Positions 18,906-26,388 of a stretch of DNA of 64,000 nt are shown here, piece by piece (the first letter of the stretch is position 1; every line of letters starts with the position of its first letter). The DNA is taken from NCBI RefSeq assembly GCF_004342885.1, contig NZ_SMAB01000005.1, positions 62,001-126,000 of the forward strand, written 5' to 3'. Under the pieces are notes generated by a model, which did not search any database, was not told where the DNA came from, and worked only from the letters and a program-made list of their open reading frames with translations. The translations under genes and the position numbers were made by a program. Source of the DNA: Tepidibacillus fermentans. GTDB lineage: Bacteria; Bacillota; Bacilli; Tepidibacillales; Tepidibacillaceae.

Positions 18906-19080
18906 AGATATTACACCCCATCCGAACTCGTTATAGTTTCATTGTAACATACCCATCACTTCTTATACACGTCTGCAATCTGTCCTATTCATTCACGATA
19001 TTCTAGTTCTTTTGACCTATATTTTAAATTTAATATAATATATTCGTGCTCTTAGCAGGGATTATGAGGGTGGGAAGGAA

Positions 19081-19107
19081 AAGAAAAAGTCTTCAAGACG
19101 AAGACTT
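19081..19107 (-). terminator. Intrinsic terminator after the ribbon-helix-helix gene
   Basis: GAAGACTT and its inverse AAGTCTTC form an eight-pair stem, followed in the minus direction by TTTTTCTTTT. It lies 24 bases past the stop of the small regulator gene and about 175 bases before degS. Confidence 0.8.
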
Positions 19108-19130
19108 CATCACAGCTAATTTTAGTTTTT

Positions 19131-19307
19131 TTAAATCACTCGAATCTTAGGCACTACTTTCTCAAGGATCTCTGTAATTACGGCTGTTCGATTACTATTA
19201 CTCTCACTTGCTAATAAATCAATTTTTTTAAGAAGTTCTGGATCAAGTCGGATGCTAATCAATTGCTTTGGAGGTGGTTGATCTGTTTTTTTTGAAAGAA
19301 CAATCAT
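19131..19307 (-). CDS. Small ribbon-helix-helix DNA-binding protein
   Basis: About 58 residues. QLISIRLDPELLKKIDLLA is a typical RHH strand-helix, followed by a second helix (NRTAVITEILEKVV) with the Ser-Asn-Arg turn of CopG/Arc-like proteins. No partner toxin gene lies next to it, so it looks like a stand-alone regulator. AAGGAG sits eight bases before the chosen ATG; another ATG two codons upstream is too close. It is transcribed toward degS but has its own terminator. Confidence 0.8.
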   Translation of the reverse strand: MIVLSKKTDQPPPKQLISIRLDPELLKKIDLLASESNSNRTAVITEILEKVVPKIRVI

Positions 19308-19431
19308 CGTCATCTCTCCTTCATATTTATCTTTCATTTGTATTGTACCTGTATCACGTGAAAAATACTGTCACTTTAAGTCAGTAAATCTGTTCTATTT
19401 TTGTCGATTCTACACTAATTTCGAAAAAAAA

Positions 19432-19485
19432 TAGGTTTGTATATTCCATAAGGACAACGGAGATGCGTTGGAATATACAAACCTA
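19432..19485. repeat. Palindromic intergenic repeat element (copy 2, minimal)
   Basis: A 17-bp perfect inverted repeat, TAGGTTTGTATATTCCA (19432–19448) against 19469–19485, encloses 20 bases. The interior includes GGACAACGGAGATGCGT, which recurs almost unchanged at 63.6 kb. It lies just after the chemoreceptor gene and could end its transcript, although no T-run follows. Confidence 0.88.
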
Positions 19486-19511
19486 CACCATTGTATATCA
19501 ATATCACATAC

Positions 19512-20840
19512 CTACACATCAAATTTTTTAATTAACTGTTGTAAATCGATTGCCATTTGATTCAGGGTATTGGCGGAAGCAGTAATTTCTTCCATCGAAG
19601 CACCTGTTTCTTGCGTAGCTGCAGCAATTTGTTGAGCATAATTAGAAGTTTCATCGGCCACATGTTTCACCATTTCACTAGAATTCGTCATCTTCTCGAT
19701 TCCTTCAACCATATTTTCAGATTTTTTTCTCGTTTCTTGGATCAAGCTTGACATCTCGACGTTCGAATCATAAATGGCTTTAAATGCTTGTTGAGCTTGC
19801 GCAACAAAGTCAATTCCATGTTGAACTTCTTGTTCACCTTTTTTCATCGATGTCATCACCTGGGCCGTTTCTTGTTGAAGTTCACGGATCACTTGTACAA
19901 TTTCTTCCCCTGCCTTTGAAGATTGTTCAGCTAATTTCCGAATCTCTGTGGCTACAACGGCAAAACCACGACCAGCATCTCCTGCTCTTGATGCTTCAAT
20001 CGCAGCATTTAAGGCTAAAAGATTCGTCTGTTCGGATACCGATTGGATAATCTCAATGACTTTCTCAATTTGTCCACTTTTTTGCCCTAGGGTATCCACA
20101 TACTGTCCTGCTTCCTGAATCGTGTGATTCATTTTGCTCATTTGTTCAATCGTTTCTTTAATCACATAATCCCCTTGTTCGGCGGTTTCCATTGACTGGT
20201 AAGAGGCTAACTCGATTGATTTTGTCTTCTCATTGACATCATGAATGGTTCCTACAACACGATGAAGGATTTGCTCATTCTCTTGTAAGAGATTAACTTG
20301 TTTGTTTGTGCCATCTGCTACACTATTCGTCGTTTCCGCAACTTGTTCAGCTGCTCTTGCCACTTCATCGGAGCTTGTAGACAATTGTTCAGCAGCCAAT
20401 GTGACATTCTGTGAACTTTCTTGAATATGTTGAATCAGTTCCCGCAATGAATTCACCATGATATTAAACTGGGTTGCAAGTTCTCCAATTTCATCTTTAT
20501 TTTTTACTTGAATCTGCCCTAATTTTAGGTTTCCTTTCGCTACTTCCGATACATGTGCTGTCACACTTCGAACAGGCCTTGAGATACTGATAGTGATGAA
20601 ATAAGCAATTGTACCTGCACCCACAATTCCTAGAGGGATAATGATCCAAATCAAACCTTTGATTAATTCAATTTTATCTTTCACAATGAACATGACTTGG
20701 TTATAATCCTTTCCATGAGACACAAATGTCTGGACAGATGTCCCTAAAACATGAATTTGATAATAAATAAATAATACTGCAATAAAAAACATGACCATTA
20801 TGGATAAAAAACCCAACCCTAGCTTCTTACCAACCGTCAT
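19512..20840 (-). CDS. Methyl-accepting chemotaxis protein with minimal ectodomain
   Basis: 442 residues. Two membrane helices (about 9–28 and 57–79) are separated by fewer than 30 residues, so there is no extracellular ligand-binding domain. A HAMP domain follows ([20 protein letters not shown]), then a methylation helix and the conserved signalling hairpin ([35 protein letters not shown]). It should act with CheA/CheW; the stimulus may be sensed in the membrane or by HAMP. The start follows AAGGGGG. There is no C-terminal CheR-tethering pentapeptide. Confidence 0.93.
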   Translation of the reverse strand: MTVGKKLGLGFLSIMVMFFIAVLFIYYQIHVLGTSVQTFVSHGKDYNQVMFIVKDKIELIKGLIWIIIPLGIVGAGTIAYFITISISRPVRSVTAHVSEVAKGNLKLGQIQVKNKDEIGELATQFNIMVNSLRELIQHIQESSQNVTLAAEQLSTSSDEVARAAEQVAETTNSVADGTNKQVNLLQENEQILHRVVGTIHDVNEKTKSIELASYQSMETAEQGDYVIKETIEQMSKMNHTIQEAGQYVDTLGQKSGQIEKVIEIIQSVSEQTNLLALNAAIEASRAGDAGRGFAVVATEIRKLAEQSSKAGEEIVQVIRELQQETAQVMTSMKKGEQEVQHGIDFVAQAQQAFKAIYDSNVEMSSLIQETRKKSENMVEGIEKMTNSSEMVKHVADETSNYAQQIAAATQETGASMEEITASANTLNQMAIDLQQLIKKFDV

Positions 20841-21021
20841 AAATCGTCCCCCTTAAACCCCCAAAATTCATTTTCAACCGAGAATTATTCTAAATATTCC
20901 TACACTCCATCATACAAGATAAAATAGAAAATTTAAACAAGTATGTTTACGTATTCATAAAAGTGACAAAAATGTAAGGACTGGAGTTTCAACCCCAAGT
21001 TATTTACCATACAACGTAAAC

Positions 21022-21049
21022 AAAAAAGATTGCCCGTATGAGCAATCTT
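21022..21049 (-). terminator. Intrinsic terminator after the amidase gene
   Basis: In the minus direction AAGATTGC pairs with GCAATCTT around CATACGG-type loop bases and is followed by TTTTTT. It begins nine bases past the amidase stop codon. Confidence 0.85.
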
Positions 21050-21057
21050 ATCTTATA

Positions 21058-22764
21058 TTATTTGTTTTTGAAAAACTCAAGGATATGATTGACGATGACT
21101 TGAGCAATTTTATCTTGCATCGTAGGATCAGTCACTTTTTTGGCTTCATCTGGGTTAGAGATAAACCCATTTTCAATCAAGACGGATGGCATATTTGTCC
21201 ATCTTGTCACATAGAGATTATGGTCTCTAGCCCCCGAAACCGTATATGCCTTTTTGAAACCTAAAGCCGAGATATCTTGAGCTAATCTCTCCGCTAAAAT
21301 TTTACTCTTTTGTGCAGCTTCTGTTGGGGTTGGATCATAAACAATGACATCGTCGACACTTGCACTTTTAACGGTACCATTATCGTTAAAGTAAATTCTC
21401 CTATCTTCTTCCTTTACGAATGGATATTGTTTACCAGAATAAATGACATAAGCATCGTCAGTACTCCCAGCAATCCCTGGCCGATAACTACTATAGTGAG
21501 TACTTATCCCTTGTGCATTTGGATTGGTTGAAGAATCATGGTGAATACTGATAAATAAATCTGCATTTTTAGAGTTAGCAAAATCTACGCGATCCTTCAA
21601 TGATTGCTTAGAATCTTTACTCGTATCACGAGGTGCAATATAGAGTGTAGGATTATACTCTTTTAGCTTCTCTGCAATACGATTCACCAATTGAAGATTA
21701 AAATCGCGCTCATCATATCCCGGAATCACTCCATCAGCTCCAGGGTCAAAAGGTCCATGTCCAGCATCCAATACGATAATTTTGCCTGCTAAAGTGAAGC
21801 TGTTCTCTAAAATCGATAACGAGGTTTTAGATAACAAAGTATTGCTTACAACCCCTGTACCACCAAGGATGGTAAATGTCGTTACCTTTTTTTCTTTAAT
21901 CAAATTTAAGGTTTCTGTAGGCAACTTATCCTTATACGTTAAAAGCAATGGCGCATTTTCTTTTGCGGCAAGGACGGCACCCGTTAATGCATCTGCAAAA
22001 TTCATTCCTGTTGCAATATACATTTTAGCCGTTGACATATTTAAATTTTTTACAACAGCTACCGCTGTTCCAAAACGGTCATTTCCATAAATGCGTCTTG
22101 GAGAAGGAATCTTGTTATAGACATTAGAACTAATTACCCCAGGTCCTCCAACGATGATTGTTTTCTTAATATTTTTTTCCCTTAAAGCCTCTGCAGTTTT
22201 TGTAGGAATCGTGTCCTTCTCAACAAGGAGAATCGGATAACCATTTTGAGCAGCATATGAACCTATTGTTAAAGCGTCAGGAAAATTACGACCATAAGCA
22301 ATAATAGAGGTATCAACGGTTCCTAATTGTTGCGCGATTTGAAGGGCAGTATCAAAACGGTCCTTTCCTCCTAATCTTTTTACATTTATATTCATATTTT
22401 TCAATTCATTGGCTACTGTTGGTGACACCACACCATCACCACCAACGATAATTACATTCTTTGCATGTAATCGCTGGATTTCAGACTTTGTTACTGGGGT
22501 TAATCTATTTGTTTCTGTTAATAGAATAGGTCCATTCTGCTTGTAAGCTAGTGGAGTTGCCGTTAAAGCGTCAGCATATCCATTATAATGTGCAAGTATC
22601 ACTGTATCAGCTGATGACCAGCCTTTTTTAGAAACTTCAACTGCTGTTTCAAACCGATCCTTTCCAGCCAATCGATCTACAGTCAATTCTTGGGCAAATG
22701 AATAAGTGGAAAATAAAATGAAAAATAGAGGTAATAATAGAATAATAACTTTTGATTTACGCAA
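21058..22764 (-). CDS. CWB2-anchored N-acetylmuramoyl-L-alanine amidase (LytC-like)
   Basis: 568 residues. A signal peptide (to about residue 25, ending SFAQE) is followed by three CWB2 wall-binding repeats (about 30–325; markers RLAGKDRFETA, VIIVGGDGVVS). The C-terminal Amidase_3 domain has zinc ligands in VLDAGHGPFDPGA, the glutamate in YDERDFNL, the His of FISIHHDSS and the catalytic Glu in VLIENGFIS. It cleaves the amide between MurNAc and the stem peptide. Repeat order matches B. subtilis LytC (CWB2 first, amidase last). It has its own terminator and lies downstream of a small membrane-protein gene. Confidence 0.93.
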   Translation of the reverse strand: MRKSKVIILLLPLFFILFSTYSFAQELTVDRLAGKDRFETAVEVSKKGWSSADTVILAHYNGYADALTATPLAYKQNGPILLTETNRLTPVTKSEIQRLHAKNVIIVGGDGVVSPTVANELKNMNINVKRLGGKDRFDTALQIAQQLGTVDTSIIAYGRNFPDALTIGSYAAQNGYPILLVEKDTIPTKTAEALREKNIKKTIIVGGPGVISSNVYNKIPSPRRIYGNDRFGTAVAVVKNLNMSTAKMYIATGMNFADALTGAVLAAKENAPLLLTYKDKLPTETLNLIKEKKVTTFTILGGTGVVSNTLLSKTSLSILENSFTLAGKIIVLDAGHGPFDPGADGVIPGYDERDFNLQLVNRIAEKLKEYNPTLYIAPRDTSKDSKQSLKDRVDFANSKNADLFISIHHDSSTNPNAQGISTHYSSYRPGIAGSTDDAYVIYSGKQYPFVKEEDRRIYFNDNGTVKSASVDDVIVYDPTPTEAAQKSKILAERLAQDISALGFKKAYTVSGARDHNLYVTRWTNMPSVLIENGFISNPDEAKKVTDPTMQDKIAQVIVNHILEFFKNK

Positions 22765-22807
22765 CTGACGATCTCTCCCATTCCTATTTTTTTAAAATCT
22801 TTCTCTT

Positions 22808-23212
22808 TTAAACGTTCTTTTCTTTTGACTTAAATACTTTTGAGATGATATAAACAATAAGCCTTATACCAACATAAACACTAAAAACCGCAATAAAGCC
22901 CCATAAACCTGCAACAATATCATTAAATTCCATGTGACCACGCTTCGTAATCTTCTGTTCGATTTCAATACTGAAAACTAGTACTATTAAAACTGTAAAT
23001 GTATAAATAAAAGAAATAATAGATACATTCCAATCAGCTAACCATTTAAAGAGTTGATCAGTAAGGATAAACAGTACTATTCCAATGACTCCTACAATCC
23101 AAAAGTGTAAATCCTTATCTGTTAAATGGAACCCTAGTTGATCAAAAATGGTAATTAGTATATCATGGATATTATTTACAAGTTCCATTAACAATTTGAT
23201 AAAACCAACCAC
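22808..23212 (-). CDS. Small multi-pass membrane protein, unknown
   Basis: 134 residues with about three or four hydrophobic helices (roughly 35–53, 62–80, 98–125) and a basic tail ending KSKEKNV. It lies 43 bases upstream of the amidase and is probably co-transcribed. The size and pairing recall a holin-like partner of an autolysin, but I see no family signature, so this is only a suggestion. Confidence 0.65.
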   Translation of the reverse strand: MVGFIKLLMELVNNIHDILITIFDQLGFHLTDKDLHFWIVGVIGIVLFILTDQLFKWLADWNVSIISFIYTFTVLIVLVFSIEIEQKITKRGHMEFNDIVAGLWGFIAVFSVYVGIRLIVYIISKVFKSKEKNV

Positions 23213-23329
23213 TTCACCACCTCATTTACTATTCAACACAAGCCTAATCAATATCCTGAACTTTACTTCTCAAAGTTTCACTCAGTTGAGAAAAAAATCC
23301 GGGAACTGACTTGATACCAATAGCATATC

Positions 23330-23521
23330 TCACATTATCAGGATCATAGACTTCATCAGATCCATAACCTGATTGCTAACAGCACCAATTCTACCTAGTA
23401 CAATAACATCACTAACTAACATTTCGTTCAATAGTTCAATCGTACTATTTGAAGGCTTAAATGGAGATACCAAAAGTATTGCACCTTTATTTTTTGCTGC
23501 TAGTATAACTCCTGACAATTC
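23330..23521 (-). pseudogene. Degenerate CWB2 repeat fragment
   Basis: About 60 codons read LSGVILAAKNKGAILLVSPF, then a linker, then VIVLGRIGAVSNQVMDLM. This aligns with the last CWB2 half-repeat of the protease gene just upstream (AVLAAKNNAPLLL ... TILGGTGAVSNQVL). There is no signal peptide, ribosome site or catalytic domain. It looks like the broken tail of a former fourth CWB2 gene or of a duplicated protease 3' end. Confidence 0.75.
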
Positions 23522-23547
23522 AACATTACTTATTTTAACAGATATTC

Positions 23548-23574
23548 AAAAAAAAATAGGGAGCATTGCCCCCC
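23548..23574 (-). terminator. Intrinsic terminator after the subtilisin-like protease
   Basis: In the minus direction GGGGGC and GCTCCC pair around a short AAT loop (one G-T wobble), followed by TA and a run of nine T. It lies about 55 bases past the protease stop. Confidence 0.8.
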
Positions 23575-23629
23575 ATTTACTTTATTTACTATATATATAT
23601 CCTAAGATGTGCAAAAGTTAGTTCATTTT

Positions 23630-26110
23630 CTATTTTAATAGTTCAGTAAGGACTTGGTTAGAAACTGCACCTGTTCCACCTAAAATTGTAAAATTTAATA
23701 TATTTCTTTCAAGCGAAATGTCTCTTGTCGCTGTTGGTAACTCATTAGGCATTGTTAATAGTAACGGTGCATTATTCTTTGCTGCTAATACTGCACCAGT
23801 AAGTGCGTCCGCATAATTCATTCCTGTAGCTACATAAACTTTCTCGGTAGGCTCATTTACCCTACGGATGATTTCAGTAGCAGTTGAAAAACGATCCTTT
23901 CCTGAAATTCTAGAAGGGGAAGGTAATTGTTTTGAAACCCCATCACTGACAACACCTGTTCCACCAATTATAACTGTTTTTCGTATTCCCATCACGCTTA
24001 ATGCTTCTTTTGTCATTGCTGGAATCGTATTCTTATCCACAAGTAAAATTGGATAACCATTAATAGCGGCATAAGGTGCAATCGCTAATGCATCTGGAAA
24101 GTTAAATCCATAAGCAACCACTGCAGTATCTGTTTTTCCCATCGCACCTGCAATGAGTTTTGCCGTAGCAAATCGGTCCTTTCCACCTAGTCGTGTAACA
24201 TTTAATTTCATATTTAGCTTTAATTCATTTTCTACAGCAGTACTAATAACACCCGTACCACCAACAATAATAATATTTTTTGCTTTTAGTCTTTGTATTT
24301 CTGTCTTTGTTGCAGTCGTTAGTTTTTGAGATTCTGTTAATAGAATCGGTGCATCCTTTTGATAGGCAAGAGGGGCACCTGCTAATGCATCAGCAAAGCC
24401 ATTGTAATAAGCAAGTATAACTGTGTTTGCTGTTTGCCATCCGTTCTGGGAAACCTTCACCGCTGTTTCGAAACGGTTATTCCCAGCTATCCGTGTACTT
24501 ACTGGATAGTAAGTTGTTAGTGTATAGGAACCAAATTGCATACTTGAATTCGGGTCTGTAACCTTAAGATAGTATGTTCCGGCATTTAAACTTAAATTAA
24601 ATTCCTCTATTCCACCCTCGTAATATTCATCCCCAATTGGTATACCTTCCGAATTCAAGCGAATAATTTCTTTTTGAGAGCCATCATAAACTTGTAAAAT
24701 AAGATCTTCATCCAATTGAGGTGTAAGTCGAAATCTTACCCTTTGAGGTTTGCTTAACGTTACCTTAAAGTAATCCACATCCTTTGGTTTTGAGAGACTA
24801 GCTTTAATTGAGCCACCTAATGTAATCGCTTTTGCAGTTGAAAATGAGTCATTGCTTTCCCATTGGTCATCGGTATAAGTACTAGCAGTAACCATTGCAT
24901 TCGCAATATCAAGACGGCCATAGCCAAATGTGTCATCGACCCCTTTTGGACCTATATCTAAAGAGGATTTCAATAGAATATTTGTTACTTCATCTACGGT
25001 TAAATTTGGGTTCTTAGCTAAAAGCAATGCTGCTGCACCAGCAACTATTGGACTGGCCATTGAGGTTCCATTATCAAATTTATACTGATTGTTTGGAGCT
25101 GTAGAATAAATATTAACCCCAGGAGCTACGATATCAACAGTTGAACCATAATTAGAAAAGTCCGCTTTTTTATCGAAATTATCAGTTGCCCCAACTGAGA
25201 TTACGTTAGCATAAGATGCAGGATAAGTTGGTAAATCAATGTTATCATTTCCTGCAGCCGCGACAACAACAACGTTTTTCTGATAAGCATAATCAATTGC
25301 TTCTTTTAAAGAATAGCCATATCCATAGGTACCAAGACTTAAATTAATCACCTTAGCCCCATGATCGACGGCGTAGCTTATCCCCTCTACTAAATCAGTT
25401 TCACTAGCTTCTTCTCCATTAAAAACATTGATTGGCATAATTTTGACTTTAGGTGAAACACCCGCTATTCCAATGTTATTATTAATGGTTGCTCCAATAA
25501 TTCCAGCAACTTCAGTTCCATGTCCATTTGTTTTTGTTGCATCGATTGATACGCTTGGATTCACTGCATTATAATAATTATTAAGAAGTATGTTATTCTT
25601 TAAATCAGGGTGATTTACATCTACCCCATTGTCCACAACTGCAACAACGACATCTGCTGCATTTGCTGGAAGGGTGTTCCAAGCATCAGGTGCTTTCACC
25701 TTAGATAGGTACCACTGTTGTCCAAAGGAAGGATCTGTTGGATTAGAGAATGTATGATACAAATAGTTAGGTTGAGCATATTCAACATTTGGATCTTTTA
25801 ATAATTCATTAATAAATTCCTCGATATTTTTGTTTTGAGGAACAGAGATAATATTTGCTTTAATTGACTCAATTTCACCTTTCTGTTGTGCGCTAAAACT
25901 CTTTATCTTTGATGAGATTGTTTTGTCAGAAAGTTGATCTTTAAACTTCACAATAACTTCGCCAGCTTTGAATTTCGCTTTCTTGTCTAAATGGAAAACT
26001 TTCCCCACTTTAACTGAATCTGTAACGCTAGCAGCATTAGCATTAGCTGCACTAAACGGTCCTGAAAGCAATAATAGTAATGATAAGATAAAGACTAGCG
26101 ATTTTTTCAA
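23630..26110 (-). CDS. Secreted subtilisin-like serine protease with PPC and CWB2 wall-binding domains
   Basis: 826 residues. The signal peptide is about 1–26. A fervidolysin-like propeptide follows (GEVIVKFKDQL ... VEYAQPNYLY). The S8 catalytic domain has Asp in VAVVDNGVDVNHPDL, His in TNGHGTEVAGI, oxyanion Asn in VVAAAGND and Ser in NGTSMASPIVAGAA. A pre-peptidase C-terminal domain (about 415–510, LSLNAGTYYLKV) precedes three CWB2 repeats (about 520–826). All catalytic residues are present. It is probably a wall-bound extracellular protease for protein turnover or processing of secreted proteins, comparable in role to B. subtilis WprA. It is monocistronic with its own terminator. Confidence 0.94.
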   Translation of the reverse strand: MKKSLVFILSLLLLLSGPFSAANANAASVTDSVKVGKVFHLDKKAKFKAGEVIVKFKDQLSDKTISSKIKSFSAQQKGEIESIKANIISVPQNKNIEEFINELLKDPNVEYAQPNYLYHTFSNPTDPSFGQQWYLSKVKAPDAWNTLPANAADVVVAVVDNGVDVNHPDLKNNILLNNYYNAVNPSVSIDATKTNGHGTEVAGIIGATINNNIGIAGVSPKVKIMPINVFNGEEASETDLVEGISYAVDHGAKVINLSLGTYGYGYSLKEAIDYAYQKNVVVVAAAGNDNIDLPTYPASYANVISVGATDNFDKKADFSNYGSTVDIVAPGVNIYSTAPNNQYKFDNGTSMASPIVAGAAALLLAKNPNLTVDEVTNILLKSSLDIGPKGVDDTFGYGRLDIANAMVTASTYTDDQWESNDSFSTAKAITLGGSIKASLSKPKDVDYFKVTLSKPQRVRFRLTPQLDEDLILQVYDGSQKEIIRLNSEGIPIGDEYYEGGIEEFNLSLNAGTYYLKVTDPNSSMQFGSYTLTTYYPVSTRIAGNNRFETAVKVSQNGWQTANTVILAYYNGFADALAGAPLAYQKDAPILLTESQKLTTATKTEIQRLKAKNIIIVGGTGVISTAVENELKLNMKLNVTRLGGKDRFATAKLIAGAMGKTDTAVVAYGFNFPDALAIAPYAAINGYPILLVDKNTIPAMTKEALSVMGIRKTVIIGGTGVVSDGVSKQLPSPSRISGKDRFSTATEIIRRVNEPTEKVYVATGMNYADALTGAVLAAKNNAPLLLTMPNELPTATRDISLERNILNFTILGGTGAVSNQVLTELLK

Positions 26111-26206
26111 TCAAATAACTCCTCTCCTATTATTTATTCTATATATCTATATACTCGATAATAATACTGATTCCTTCCTAATAAAGATTTAAATTATTTC
26201 CAATTT

Positions 26207-26344
26207 TTATCAAATAGGAGCTGAAAATTATTTTATTCAGCGTCCTCTCACACCACCGTACGTACCGTTCGGTATACGGCGGTTGGCACTACCAGCCCCT
26301 GTATCGGACTTTCACCGACTAGTTTGCGCCCATGCTGGGCGCAC
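26207..26344 (-). mobile_element. Group II intron remnant (IIC-like), ORF deleted
   Basis: On the minus strand it begins GTGCGCCCAGCATGGGCGC, a group II intron 5' end, followed by GTCGGTGAAAGTCCGA from domain I. After an internal deletion, a 32-nt domain V hairpin follows at 26252–26283 (ACCGCCGTATAC ... GTACGTACGGTGGT). Then comes GTGAGAGGACG and a domain VI-like hairpin (AGGA/GCTGAA pairing with TTCAGC/TCCT). It lies directly after the LytB-like gene's terminator, the usual landing place of group IIC introns. The reverse transcriptase is missing. Confidence 0.78.
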
Positions 26345-26346
26345 AT

Positions 26347-26375
26347 AAAAAATGCCTACTAAAGAAACAGTAGGC
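26347..26375 (-). terminator. Intrinsic terminator after the LytB-like gene
   Basis: In the minus direction GCCTACT pairs with AGTAGGC around an eight-base loop and is followed by ATTTTTTAT. The group II intron remnant starts immediately after this T-run. Confidence 0.88.
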
Positions 26376-26388
26376 TTTATTGGTATAT

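Noticed and set aside
19131-19307. The ribbon-helix-helix protein as an antitoxin of a type II toxin-antitoxin pair.
   Set aside because: No adjacent toxin-sized gene on the same strand, and it is closed by its own terminator.
22808-23212. Calling the small membrane protein a holin.
   Set aside because: Gene pairing is suggestive but no holin family motif is visible and the amidase has its own signal peptide.
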